64,000 nucleotides of DNA from Ancylomarina sp. 16SWW S1-10-2 (GCF_009669305.1 NZ_SADB01000001.1:310001-374000), one strand, 5' to 3'; positions 38,778 to 48,500 are shown, counted from the stretch's first letter. Notes: a model not told the origin generated them from the letters alone. Numbers and translations: made by a program.

Positions 38778-38799
38778 GATTGTCCCTAATGAGACAATC
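38778..38799 (-). terminator. Hairpin behind the intact susD
   Basis: A perfect 7-bp stem GATTGTC/GACAATC with an 8-base loop, 27 bases past the susD stop. The following minus-strand run is TCTTATCC, so termination strength is doubtful. Confidence 0.4.
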
Positions 38800-38825
38800 C
38801 CTTTTAAAAGTATTATTTCTGACCA

Positions 38826-40571
38826 CTAATTACTCCAGCCTGAGTAAAGACCCTCACCATTTCTGTATCCTTCCACCTGCTCCAAAAGCCCCTTGGATAG
38901 GTCGATCTGAGACTGAGGAATAGGGAAGAAACCTTTGGTTTCGTCATAGCGAGCACTGTAGCCTTTAGGATTCAAACCATTAAAAACAGCAGGCTTGCCA
39001 AAGTTTAGAACCGGTGTTCCAACCTGAGTCTCCAAAGCCGCTTTAGTATAGGTAGCCCCCCAGCGACGCATATCATTATAACGCAGACCTTCAAAGGCCA
39101 ACTCATGACGACGCTCTTTCTGAAGATTCTCAAGAGAATAAGTCACCGGTGGCAAATCTGCACGGTCACGCACCTCGTTCATATACTGAGCATCCCCAGT
39201 TAGTTCAGACAACATAAGCAGCACATCGGCGAAACGGATAAAAACCAAATCATCGCCATGTGATAATTGATTGTTGTTCTGATTGCCATACATTAATACA
39301 CTGTAATCATGCACAGCCTCGCCGGTTTCAGGGTTTTTAGCAGAAATACCATTATATTTCTTGCCCCAGTAATTACTTTCCAACACAAAATCCCATTGAC
39401 CTACAGCATAATTGGGAAGTTCTGCTGCAATATCCATAACCGAAGCACCAATACGTGGATCATTTGGCTCATCTACCATCCACTGGTCAACCCATTGCTT
39501 TGGTATGGAGTTTGCCTGTCCCCATCCTCCTGCAAAGGGGAAGGTTTTATCAACTGATTGTAAACCACGCAAGGCAAAGTACAACTGATAAGTATTAGAA
39601 TAGCCCCTGCGGATATCCCAGTTGGCAAAATTATTAAATTGAAGGGCAAACATAGTTTCTGGGTTTCGTGCTCCGTTGTCACTGGCATAAACTAGTTTTT
39701 TACCGGTGTCAGCCATATAATCTTGAATATAATCATAATCACCAATGGTCAGCGAGTTTGTGTAAGGCCAAAGCTCATGAAAATCGCCGACCAGCTTATG
39801 ACCACTATGTCCAACACAATCAGTCAGGTAGTCAATAACATTTTGCTTACTCACACTGCCACCTTCTACCAAGGGTAGATCAGTATTCTGATAAAAACCC
39901 GTATAGAACAACCAAACGCGAGCCATCATGGCCTGGGCTGCCCAACGAGTAGCGTGTCCCTGTTCAATGTCTGTATAGGGGGTTTCCGGCATAATTTCAA
40001 TAGCCATCTTCAAATCCGAGGCAATTTGTGCAAATATTTCCTCCGCAGAGGCGCCTGGCAAATCAACAACTTCAGTGGTTATTTTAAGCGGAACACTTCC
40101 ATAAAGTGTAGCCAAACGGTGGTAAAAGAAGGCTCTCAAAAAATAAGCTTCACCCAAATACTGATTTCTCATTGCAGCAGTAAGTACAGCCTCATCCATT
40201 TCTGGCAAATTCTCGATTGCATAATTAGCTCGATGAATACCCTCATAAGTAGTTTCCCAGTTGTGTCCCAACATATCCAAATCTGAATACATAAAGGCTT
40301 CGAAAGCTTGTGGTTTTATGTCGTTTACTCCACCGCCGCCCAAAATCTCGTCACTGGCAACTATATTAGCGAAAAGGTAGCTTCCATCTGCGACTTGATG
40401 CTCATTATTCATGGTGGTGTAAATTCCCGCTATCATTTGCTTTGCTTCTTCCGCATTTGCAGGATAGTTTGCCGAAGTTTTCTGAGTTAGCGGATCAAAG
40501 CTTAAAAAGTCTTCACAGCCACTTACCAGCAAAGCAGCAAGTATTATATATATATATGCTATTCGTTTCAT
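38826..40571 (-). CDS. SusD/RagB-family glycan-binding lipoprotein
   Basis: A surface lipoprotein that delivers glycans to its SusC partner. The frame opens at 40580; the ATG at 40571 starts the lipoprotein signal with lipobox LVSGC (Cys19), giving 581 residues. SusD features include the N-terminal FLSFDPLTQKT, TPR-like helices (YFLRAFFYHRLATLYG) and the C-terminal RRWG and FPIPQSQID segments. Base composition is clearly more GC-rich than the genes on either side, shared with susC, suggesting that the pair was acquired together. Substrate is probably xylan or xylo-oligosaccharides, by context. Confidence 0.93.
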   Translation of the reverse strand: MKRIAYIYIILAALLVSGCEDFLSFDPLTQKTSANYPANAEEAKQMIAGIYTTMNNEHQVADGSYLFANIVASDEILGGGGVNDIKPQAFEAFMYSDLDMLGHNWETTYEGIHRANYAIENLPEMDEAVLTAAMRNQYLGEAYFLRAFFYHRLATLYGSVPLKITTEVVDLPGASAEEIFAQIASDLKMAIEIMPETPYTDIEQGHATRWAAQAMMARVWLFYTGFYQNTDLPLVEGGSVSKQNVIDYLTDCVGHSGHKLVGDFHELWPYTNSLTIGDYDYIQDYMADTGKKLVYASDNGARNPETMFALQFNNFANWDIRRGYSNTYQLYFALRGLQSVDKTFPFAGGWGQANSIPKQWVDQWMVDEPNDPRIGASVMDIAAELPNYAVGQWDFVLESNYWGKKYNGISAKNPETGEAVHDYSVLMYGNQNNNQLSHGDDLVFIRFADVLLMLSELTGDAQYMNEVRDRADLPPVTYSLENLQKERRHELAFEGLRYNDMRRWGATYTKAALETQVGTPVLNFGKPAVFNGLNPKGYSARYDETKGFFPIPQSQIDLSKGLLEQVEGYRNGEGLYSGWSN

Positions 40572-40592
40572 AGTTATCAAAATTTAAGGATT

Positions 40593-43500
40593 TTAGAATT
40601 TCAAATTAATTCCCATCAAGTAAGTACGTGGAGCTGGGTAAAAACCTAGGTCAATACCTGACGCATAAGATTGTTCGCTGCCATACCCCACTTCAGGATC
40701 CATACCTGAATAATCGGTAAAGGTTATCAGGTTACGTCCACATACATAGAAACGGGCTTGTCCAAAGGGCATTTTAGGAAACAGTTTTTTAAAATCATAC
40801 CCTAAAGTTATATCTTGAATTTTAACAAAGTCACCATCCTCAATATAAAGGTCGGAAATATTCAACCTATTGGTGCTGTTTCCGGCAGTCATACGTGGAA
40901 TTTTATTAGAAGTACCTTCACCCGTCCAACGACCTAATATTTCAGTGGTATAGTTGTCGAATTCCCTATCACCAAATGAACGATAAGATTTAAGAATCTG
41001 GTGTCCGAATGAACCTTTACCGCTTACTGAAAAATCAAAACCCTTGTAGGCAAAATTAAGACCAAATCCAATGCTCACATCAGGATGTGGATTACCAATC
41101 ATGACCTTATCTTCTGGTGAGACATCTCCATCTCCATTAGTATCTGAGAAAATTAAATCACCAGGTGCGGGTGCATCCTGCAAAAAGCCATGTGTCCAGT
41201 TATCAATCTGAGTTTGGTTCTGGAATACCCCTGCGGTTTTATAACCGTAAAAATACCCAATTGGATGACCAACTTCTACTCGGTATACAGGATCCGTTCC
41301 CTGAGAAATAATATTATAGTCACTTTCTATGAAACCAGTATTATCACCCATTTTGATAACTTCATTTTTATTACTAGAAACGTTAAAATGAGCACCATAT
41401 TTGAAATCACCGAAATTATCCTTCCAGCGCAGCCCCAATTCAAAACCTTTGTTTTCAATATCTCCGGCATTTACAAATGGAGGATTAGGTCCCATAATAT
41501 CCGCAATCGGTGCCTGAACTAGCCAGTCCCTCGTGGTTTTGATATAGTAATCAAAGGCTAACTGCAGTTTCGAACTCATAATATAAGCATCCACACCAAG
41601 ATTCAGCTGCTCAGACGTCTCCCAACTCACATCAGGGTTTGGAAGAACAGAAGGAAAGCCTCCCAACTGCATCTTATTCCGGTCACTTCCAAAACGGTAA
41701 TTGTTTTCAACATTAAAACCAATCAAACTTAGGTATTGATAAGGATCAATATCAGCATTACCATTCTGGCCCCAACTGGCCCTCAACTTAAGGAAATCTA
41801 AAATATTGTTATCCTTCAAAAAACTTTCTTCTGTCATCACCCATCCGGCAGAAACCGATGGAAAGTAACCCCATTGCTTACCTGAAGCAAAGTTAGAGGA
41901 GGCATCGGCTCTCATCACAAAACTCATTAGGTACTTTTCGCTAAAGTCATAGTTCACCCTTCCGAAGAAAGAGGCCAAAGATCCTTGGTTATTCGGCCCG
42001 CCTGAAATACTGGTTACACCAGATGTTAATCCGTCCGTATTGTCAAGATAAGCATAATCAAATCCCTCAAAAGTTGGATTGGCATTGGTGACGTCCATAC
42101 GTGAGCCAAAGCCCCATTTTTCAACCGATTGTCCCACTAATACGTCAAACGAATGTTGATCCAAATCAAATTTATAATTTACAGTGTTTTCTAGTGTCCA
42201 GCTGTATCCGCTACCACCATTTTGATTAATACTCCCTGTAGAAAGACCGGCATCTCCAGCTAGGTTATAGGCAGGCTGGTAGTTGCGATAGGCATCGGCA
42301 GACATTCGATATCCAAAACTACTTTTAAATATCAAATCGCGAACTGGCTGAACCTGAAGATAAGCATTGCTATTGATATTGTAGTTTTGCGTTTCATTCA
42401 TCCCTCTATTATATTCCATTAAAGCCTGAGGATTATAAAGTCTGGTAGAAATCGCTTCCAACCCTGATGCCTGCAAATCTGCTCTTTCATAATAGTTGCC
42501 TTCAGCATTACGACTAGGCACCAAAGGGTTTCCTGTCAACATGTTATGTATGTCATTATAATACTTATTGCCAATGGCTACACCAGATTTCTCACGGAAA
42601 CTGTAGTTAAAAGTTTGACCGACCTTAATAACATCAAGATCTCCGTTTTCATAGATAATATGATCACTGTTCATACGAACAGTATATTTCTCATTCGTGG
42701 GTTCAACCGGTGCCCCTAAAATACCTTCCTGCGAAGAATAAGAGAAGCCTAGGGCGAAAACTGACTGATCAGAGCCTCCAGAAATGTTAATAGCATGATT
42801 TTGAATGGGTGCATTTTTGTTTTCAATTTCTTTCATCCAGTTTGTGCCATTCCATTGACCACTATTAATTTGCGAATATAAATCTGGAATTACAGAAGCA
42901 AAATCAATAGCTTCTTTTCCAGAAACCACACGTTCTTCATTGTAGATTTCCATAAACTGCTTAGCATTCAGCAAATCAGGCATTTTAGCCACATTCTGAA
43001 CACCATAAAACGCATCGTAGCTTACAACTATACGTCCTTTTCGACCACCTTTAGTTGTTACCATAATTACACCATTGGCTGCACGTGAACCATAAATCGC
43101 TGCAGAAGCCGCATCTTTCAACACATCGATGGATTCAATATCGGCAGGGTTGAGGTTGTTGATATCACCCCCGGCCACTCCATCAATAACGTACAGAGGA
43201 GCGGAATTACCAGCGGTACCCAAACCCCTTATATTAACTTTAAAGCCTTCACCGGGCATCCCCGAAGATTGGGTAATATTTACACCAGGTGAAAAAGACT
43301 GAATAGCCTCTAAAGCTTGAGTGCTATTCTGCCCCTGCATTTCATCAGCACCAATTGAGAGATTGGCACCGGTAACCAGCTTTTTCTTCATAACACCGTA
43401 ACCAACTGCTACTACTTCATTCAAACCGATTGAAGATTCAGCAAGATCAATATTGATTACAGATAGCCCTTTAACTTCCTGTGCTAAAGTCGTAAAACCA

Positions 43501-43724
43501 ATAAAGGAATAAAGTAAAATGGCATTTTCGTTAACCGAAATGGTATAATTACCATTTATGTCCGTAGAAGTTCCATTGGTAGTACCCTTCTCAACAACAG
43601 CAACACCTGGTAGAGACTCCCCGGATTCTTTGACTACTACTTTACCCGATACTACTTTCTGCTGTGAATAAGCAGTAACGCTCAAAATAAGCATCAAGAG
43701 TAATAAATTAAGTTTTCTTTTCAT
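40593..43724 (-). CDS. SusC/RagA-family TonB-dependent outer-membrane transporter
   Basis: A 1043-residue TonB-linked importer that forms the pedal-bin complex with SusD. A signal peptide (1-21) is followed by a CarboxypepD_reg-like domain (about 23-110; SGESLPGVAVVEKGTTNG). Next come the plug with the SusC signature (LYVIDGVAGGDINNLNPADI, SIDVLKDAASAAIYGSRAANG) and a C-terminal barrel ending in aromatic KF. It imports glycans using energy from TonB. It is 21 bases upstream of susD. The repeated regulatory block at 43794-43936 lies 70 bases before its start. The pair has higher GC than its surroundings. Confidence 0.95.
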   Translation of the reverse strand: MKRKLNLLLLMLILSVTAYSQQKVVSGKVVVKESGESLPGVAVVEKGTTNGTSTDINGNYTISVNENAILLYSFIGFTTLAQEVKGLSVINIDLAESSIGLNEVVAVGYGVMKKKLVTGANLSIGADEMQGQNSTQALEAIQSFSPGVNITQSSGMPGEGFKVNIRGLGTAGNSAPLYVIDGVAGGDINNLNPADIESIDVLKDAASAAIYGSRAANGVIMVTTKGGRKGRIVVSYDAFYGVQNVAKMPDLLNAKQFMEIYNEERVVSGKEAIDFASVIPDLYSQINSGQWNGTNWMKEIENKNAPIQNHAINISGGSDQSVFALGFSYSSQEGILGAPVEPTNEKYTVRMNSDHIIYENGDLDVIKVGQTFNYSFREKSGVAIGNKYYNDIHNMLTGNPLVPSRNAEGNYYERADLQASGLEAISTRLYNPQALMEYNRGMNETQNYNINSNAYLQVQPVRDLIFKSSFGYRMSADAYRNYQPAYNLAGDAGLSTGSINQNGGSGYSWTLENTVNYKFDLDQHSFDVLVGQSVEKWGFGSRMDVTNANPTFEGFDYAYLDNTDGLTSGVTSISGGPNNQGSLASFFGRVNYDFSEKYLMSFVMRADASSNFASGKQWGYFPSVSAGWVMTEESFLKDNNILDFLKLRASWGQNGNADIDPYQYLSLIGFNVENNYRFGSDRNKMQLGGFPSVLPNPDVSWETSEQLNLGVDAYIMSSKLQLAFDYYIKTTRDWLVQAPIADIMGPNPPFVNAGDIENKGFELGLRWKDNFGDFKYGAHFNVSSNKNEVIKMGDNTGFIESDYNIISQGTDPVYRVEVGHPIGYFYGYKTAGVFQNQTQIDNWTHGFLQDAPAPGDLIFSDTNGDGDVSPEDKVMIGNPHPDVSIGFGLNFAYKGFDFSVSGKGSFGHQILKSYRSFGDREFDNYTTEILGRWTGEGTSNKIPRMTAGNSTNRLNISDLYIEDGDFVKIQDITLGYDFKKLFPKMPFGQARFYVCGRNLITFTDYSGMDPEVGYGSEQSYASGIDLGFYPAPRTYLMGINLKF

Positions 43725-43793
43725 CTTTTAATAATTAGGTTAGAATAAAATGAAGGCAGAAGAAATACCTTGTTACTTAGATTTGTATTATCG

Positions 43794-43936
43794 ATCTGGT
43801 CAAAATAAAATTTAAAACCTTTGCGCAATAAGAATTTCAAACCTTTGCGTAATATCGATTTTTCTCCTTTTGCAAGTTTAACTCTAACCCATAAACTGAA
43901 AGTTTAAATTCTTCCAAAGAAGGTTTAAATTCTTCC
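43794..43936. promoter_or_regulatory. Duplicated regulatory block, copy A (before susC)
   Basis: This block shares most of its sequence and its order of motifs with copy B at 46703-46824, in the same orientation to a downstream minus-strand gene. Read on the minus strand, the gene-distal end carries GGAAGAATTTAAAC twice with a 21-bp period. The gene-proximal end carries TTATTTTGACCAGAT, which may contain the -7 box. Direct repeats two helical turns apart suit an HTCS/AraC-type activator; that link is inference. Confidence 0.65.
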
Positions 43937-44142
43937 AAACAACTATACTACTGATACATAAAAGACACATAATTCATTAATCAGCTACTAAAATCAGAGT
44001 AAATAAACCGAAATAATATCCAATTCGATAAAAAAATCACTTAATTCTTCCCCCTAATCAATTATAGTTATCACAAAATTGTTAGATAGATGCACTATAT
44101 ACATAATAATCTCAGTATTCCTCTTAAGATTGATCTGATATT
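43937..44142. other. Intergenic between copy A and the transposase remnant
   Basis: AT-rich sequence with no recognisable gene. Confidence 0.4.
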
Positions 44143-44289
44143 TTAAGATTGAGGACCTTGAATTATAACAATCGGTACGCCTTTGCGATCTTTAGCTACT
44201 TTATTAGTAGTTATCGTATAAAGCTCTCCAATGGTTAGGGTTGTTTCATCAACACTTAGTTTAAAACCAATATTTTCAAGGAAAAACAT
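44143..44289 (-). pseudogene. Remnant of an ISAon1-type transposase
   Basis: The minus-strand frame encodes NIGFKLSVDETTLTIGELYT followed by TNKVAKDRKGVPIVI, which resembles the start of the ISAon1-family transposase core (SIDETSLSNGELYTIVTNK-AKGKKG). A stop follows soon after, so only about 45 residues remain. No terminal inverted repeats could be recognised. Confidence 0.55.
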
Positions 44290-44428
44290 CGATAATGATG
44301 GTTTATGGAACACCACAGGTAGTTGTCTAATAATAGAAATCGCACACACAATTTGGGAAAGATGGTGGTTTAGAAAACAATTTGCTATCGCAGAAATCAA
44401 AAGAAATTAAATTACAGCACGACGAATT

Positions 44429-44569
44429 ATGGAAGTAAATCTGGTAAAAGATAAATTGTTTTCGATAATCGCACATGATCTTAGATCACTTACCTTGATT
44501 GGAACCATTACCTTGTACATATTGATTCATCTTTTTTACCCATACTGCCAACTCATACTGAAAAAATAA
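44429..44569 (+). pseudogene. Fragment of a histidine kinase (HisKA H-box)
   Basis: A plus-strand frame of 46 codons contains VKDKLFSIIAHDLRS, the phospho-acceptor H-box of Bacteroidota sensor kinases. After it the sequence departs from the family (no PLTS-type continuation) and stops, and nothing upstream looks like a sensor domain. It is an orphan scrap next to the transposase remnant. Confidence 0.6.
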
Positions 44570-44602
44570 ATCCAGATAAAACAAATTGTTTCATCTGGAT
44601 TT
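44561..44602 (-). terminator. Terminator of the Kelch gene
   Basis: A 10-bp perfect stem (44568-44577 with 44593-44602), followed on the minus strand by TTATTTTTTC, about 50 bases past the stop codon. Confidence 0.8.
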
Positions 44603-44651
44603 CATTTAAATCATATACCACACAGGTATGTCAAACCAATTAATTGACACA

Positions 44652-45641
44652 TCACGGTTTCATGGTGAAAATTTCGATTGAGTTCATATTACTACCACCT
44701 TGTTTATAACTACCAGCAGCAAAATAGATTTTGTTATTGTAGTAAATTGCATTGCTTCCATGTCTGCCTATTTGTAAAGGAGCTAATAATTGCCACTCTC
44801 CGGTTTCCAAATCAAGACATTGCGTTTCGGCATATGCTTTTTTGCTCATTCCTTCGCCTCCCATATAAATGATTTTATTGTCTACGGTAACAATTCCACC
44901 TGCTGCGGTGGGCACAGGAAGCGTATTTTTATGCGTAAACCATTTACCCGATTCAAAATCATATTCATCGACAAAAGGAATAGTCGCAGAAAAGAATGCG
45001 CCAAAATTATCTTTATAATGCACACTGGTATTTCTTCCGCCAATGCAATACAATTTATCATTTACCACAATGGCTGAAAAATGATCACGAACATGTGGGG
45101 CTTTGGTTAAACTTTCCCATTTATTAGTTTCTAAATCGTAGGTATCAAAAAGGTTTGTTGTGCCACTGGTATGTCCGTATTCAATTCCACATACCCTATA
45201 AATTTTATGATCGCGAATAAAGACACCACCTCCACCTCTTCTCATTTCAAGAGGTATTTCAGCACCTTTTTCCCATTTGTCTTGCTTCGGATAATAAATC
45301 CAAATGTATTTACAAGGAATCTCCTTTGGGTAAGGCCCAGTCATAGCACCAGCCAAGTAAATTGCATCTTTGTACACCACAGCCTGAAAATGGTGCAGTT
45401 CTATTGGTGTTTTGCCTTTCGTTTCCCAAGTATTCGTTACCGGATCGAACACATTCACAGGATTAATTCCTCTGCCCCCAATCAAATAAAACTGATCATT
45501 AAATTCAACAAAAGCATTCTCGTGACGTCCTACCACATCACCACTGGTTTCTAGAATTTCCCAACTATAATCCATTAAATTCTGTGCATTTATTGTTACG
45601 GCAATTGTAAACAATACAAATGCGAGGTATATTTTTTTCAT
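44652..45641 (-). CDS. Secreted Kelch-repeat beta-propeller protein
   Basis: A 329-residue protein with signal peptide (cleavage after INAQ, residue 20) and about six Kelch repeats, seen as recurring IYLAGA, YRVCG, LYCIGGRN and IYMGGE motifs. It belongs with galactose-oxidase-like/NanM-like propellers that bind or epimerise sugars, but no catalytic residues can be named. It follows the ThuA gene by 52 bases on the same strand, so the two form an operon that starts under copy B of the regulatory block. Confidence 0.8.
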   Translation of the reverse strand: MKKIYLAFVLFTIAVTINAQNLMDYSWEILETSGDVVGRHENAFVEFNDQFYLIGGRGINPVNVFDPVTNTWETKGKTPIELHHFQAVVYKDAIYLAGAMTGPYPKEIPCKYIWIYYPKQDKWEKGAEIPLEMRRGGGGVFIRDHKIYRVCGIEYGHTSGTTNLFDTYDLETNKWESLTKAPHVRDHFSAIVVNDKLYCIGGRNTSVHYKDNFGAFFSATIPFVDEYDFESGKWFTHKNTLPVPTAAGGIVTVDNKIIYMGGEGMSKKAYAETQCLDLETGEWQLLAPLQIGRHGSNAIYYNNKIYFAAGSYKQGGSNMNSIEIFTMKP

Positions 45642-45693
45642 CTTTTTCTAACTATTAAGAATGAGCTATTTTTATCTGATTAACTTATTTCGG

Positions 45694-46509
45694 TTAATCT
45701 TTGGACTTGTAAACTGGCGAAATTAAATTCTCTTTGGCTTGATATTTACTTTCGGCAGCCCAAGCAAATCCTCGTTTTAGCATCGTCCATACCGATGGAT
45801 TATCAAAATCTTTAGGCTCATGACCAATCGTTAAATTGTAAACCCGTCCTTTTCCATAATACTTTTTCCAAACAACTGGAATTACGGCTCCATCAATCCA
45901 CGAACTGTTCTCCCCAGTAAAAGTTGTTGTTGCCAGCACCTTCGAATTGGGATCTACCAACATGTAATACTGTTCGGTATCCTCCACTTTAAAATCACTC
46001 AATCCTTCTGTAATTGGATCTTCAACATCACAAATAGTTACTTCGTAATTAATTTTACCGCCAGGATGCGCAGCCCATTGTCCACCTACCATGAATAAAT
46101 ACTCCGCTTTTTCGCGAAAAGAATCACCAATACCACCATGACAGCCTGCCAAACCTGTTCCATTTCGAACCGCTTTTAACAATCCGTTTACTTGTTCCTC
46201 GCTAATCTTTCCCATGGTCCACGACTGAATTACCAAATCGGTTTCTGACATCAATTTTTCATCGGTATAAGAATCTAAACTTGCAGAGATTGTCAACTCA
46301 GCGCCTTCTTTTTGTAGCCAAGGCGTAATTTTATCGACAAAAGCTTTTGGCTTGTGTCCAGGCCAACCACCATATACAATCAGTATTTTTTTGCCTTTTA
46401 AATTGGGCGCTTCATTCGTTGGATTATTCTGTGCAAAACCAGATAAAATAGTCATAAGACAACATGTAATTAATAGGGGAAATCGATTTATTTTTAACAT
46501 TACTTTCAT
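45694..46509 (-). CDS. Secreted ThuA-domain (trehalose-utilisation-like) protein
   Basis: A 271-residue protein with a signal peptide (cleavage after GFAQ) and a ThuA class-I glutamine-amidotransferase-like fold. Visible parts are KILIVYGGWPGHKP, GTGLAGCHGGIGDSF with the conserved Cys-His, and the closing YGKGRVYNLTIGHEP. ThuA domains are linked to disaccharide oxidation in rhizobia and are common in Bacteroidota sugar loci, with unclear chemistry. The start could be ATG 46509 or 46500. Copy B of the repeated block lies about 190 bases upstream, so coregulation with susCD is likely. Confidence 0.82.
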   Translation of the reverse strand: MKVMLKINRFPLLITCCLMTILSGFAQNNPTNEAPNLKGKKILIVYGGWPGHKPKAFVDKITPWLQKEGAELTISASLDSYTDEKLMSETDLVIQSWTMGKISEEQVNGLLKAVRNGTGLAGCHGGIGDSFREKAEYLFMVGGQWAAHPGGKINYEVTICDVEDPITEGLSDFKVEDTEQYYMLVDPNSKVLATTTFTGENSSWIDGAVIPVVWKKYYGKGRVYNLTIGHEPKDFDNPSVWTMLKRGFAWAAESKYQAKENLISPVYKSKD

Positions 46510-46702
46510 TCACTTTGGTTAATACAATTTGGCTGATGAACTACATAATTATAATATGTAAAAAGATATTTAGTATTACTTAATTTAAAGTTTCACCTCT
46601 TGATTTTACAAGCTTACTTTTCTTTTGAACTTTTCAGAAAATCCGTTTACCTATTTAATCTTAACATTTTAAAGTAAGGTTCTGCGCCTTCTCGATTCAC
46701 TT

Positions 46703-46824
46703 ATCTGGTCAAAATAAAAAAAATTAAAACCTTTGCGTAAAACGGAATTTTCTTCTCTTGCAAGTATAACTCTAACCTATAAGCTAAAAGTTTAAATTCT
46801 TCCAAAGAAGGTTTAAATTTATCC
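46703..46824. promoter_or_regulatory. Duplicated regulatory block, copy B (before the ThuA gene)
   Basis: This copy matches copy A (43794-43936) over the ATCTGGTCAAAATAAAA end, the AAAACCTTTGCG segment, GCAAGTnTAACTCTAACC and the AGTTTAAATTCTTCCAAAG core with AAGGTTTAAAT after it. It lacks about 20 bases in the middle. The outer 14-base direct repeat is degenerate here (GGATAAATTTAAAC). Confidence 0.65.
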
Positions 46825-47202
46825 ATAATACTCATACACAAACAACTACACACTTAATAAAATCAAGCCTTTTAAGTTATGAGAATTTATATCTGTTAAA
46901 AATAGGTTACATATAAAAGTATTCCGTAGATATTTACACAAAAAAGTAAAATCAATACAAACAATATATTAAGGACTATTTCTATTTTTTTTATTAGTTT
47001 TGAAGTCATACAATAATAGGGGGTAAAAACAACCAATCATTATTTTATATTGAAAGGAATCATTACTATCCTTTCTCACTACTTAACAACCAAAAATCCT
47101 AAATCAAGAGCATATCTACACGCCTGCAGATAGTAGCTAAACACCGTTTAAAGCATTAAATTTGAACTAAACACATTAACTTCTAATTATACTTAACTCA
47201 CT
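46825..47202. other. Divergent promoter region of the MFS transporter
   Basis: About 380 AT-rich bases without an ORF. A TAGTTTTG at 46995-47002 fits a -7 box for the plus-strand transporter, but no TTTG lies 19 bases upstream and the leader would be about 190 bases. Confidence 0.35.
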
Positions 47203-48459
47203 ATGGGAATCAAAGGTCGATTGACACTATTTAACTTCCTTCAGTTTTTTATCTGGGGAGCATGGTTAATAACCATTGCTAATTATTGGTTTGGAAATAA
47301 GGGCTGGTCACCACAAGAATTTGGGGCCGTTTTCTCAACTATGGGAATCTCATCCTTGTTTATGCCAACACTTACTGGAATTATAGCTGACAGATGGATG
47401 AATGCTGAAAAATTATATGGTATTCTTCACCTATTAGGCGGCGCAGCATTACTTTATCTTCCTCAGGTAGATGATCCAACTTTATTTATCACGGTCATTT
47501 TATTGGCTATGATTTGTTATATGCCAACCATCGCTTTAATGAATTCCATTTCGTACACAATTCTAAAAAATCATAAATACGATGTCATTAAAGTATTCCC
47601 TCCCATAAGAGTTTGGGGAACTATTGGTTTTATTGCAGCCATGTGGGTAACTAATTTAACAGGATCAAAAGCGACAGAAAATCAATTTTATATTGGTGCC
47701 ATTGCTTCTTTCATTCTGGCAGCATACTCATTTACCATGCCAGCATGTAAACCACAAAATAATGGTCAAAAAAACACCTCACTTGTAGAAACCTTGGGTT
47801 TGAACGCATTTAAGTTGTTCAAAAATCGCAAAATGGCTTTATTCTTCGTATTCTCAATGTTTTTAGGAGCAGCTTTACAACTAACAAATATGTATGGAGA
47901 TACATTTCTGTCTGATTTTGGAAAAATTCCTGAGTATGCAGATTCTTTTGTTATAAGATATTCGACTATTATCATGTCTATTTCTCAAATATCTGAAACC
48001 CTATTCATTCTTGCTATTCCTTTCTTCCTAAAGAAATTTGGGATTAAGAAAGTGATGCTTATAAGTATGGTTGCTTGGGTTTTAAGATTCGGACTATTTG
48101 CTTATGGCGATCCATCAGGAGGACTTTGGATGATTATTCTATCATGTATTATTTATGGAATGGCTTTCGATTTCTTCAATATTTCAGGTTCTCTTTTTGT
48201 TGAGACACAATGTGACCCAAGCATACGATCAAGTGCTCAGGGTTTATTCATGATGATGACTAATGGATTCGGTGCAATTGTCGGTTCTTGGGTAAGTGGT
48301 ATCATTATAGGCGAATTTTTCACTTCCAACGAAGGTAATTTTATATGGATGGATATTTGGAATACATTCGCTATTTATTCTCTAATAATAGCAGTACTCT
48401 TTGCAATATTCTTTAAGCATAAACACAATCCTGAAGTAATTGATAAAATCAATCAGTAA
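47203..48459 (+). CDS. MFS nucleoside:H+ symporter-like transporter (NupG/XapB type)
   Basis: A 418-residue inner-membrane protein with about 12 membrane segments. The sequence (FIWGAWLITIANYWF, TLTGIIADRWMNAEKLYG, a later segment PPIRVWGTIGFI) matches the nucleoside:H+ symporter family of the MFS. In Bacteroidota, relatives sit in many carbohydrate loci, so the substrate may be a nucleoside or a sugar. It is divergent from the ThuA/Kelch operon and ends in a strong terminator, so it could belong to the xylan locus edge. Confidence 0.82.
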   Translation: MGIKGRLTLFNFLQFFIWGAWLITIANYWFGNKGWSPQEFGAVFSTMGISSLFMPTLTGIIADRWMNAEKLYGILHLLGGAALLYLPQVDDPTLFITVILLAMICYMPTIALMNSISYTILKNHKYDVIKVFPPIRVWGTIGFIAAMWVTNLTGSKATENQFYIGAIASFILAAYSFTMPACKPQNNGQKNTSLVETLGLNAFKLFKNRKMALFFVFSMFLGAALQLTNMYGDTFLSDFGKIPEYADSFVIRYSTIIMSISQISETLFILAIPFFLKKFGIKKVMLISMVAWVLRFGLFAYGDPSGGLWMIILSCIIYGMAFDFFNISGSLFVETQCDPSIRSSAQGLFMMMTNGFGAIVGSWVSGIIIGEFFTSNEGNFIWMDIWNTFAIYSLIIAVLFAIFFKHKHNPEVIDKINQ

Positions 48460-48500
48460 ATAAGACAATCATTATAATAATCTTTACCGATTAAATTATA

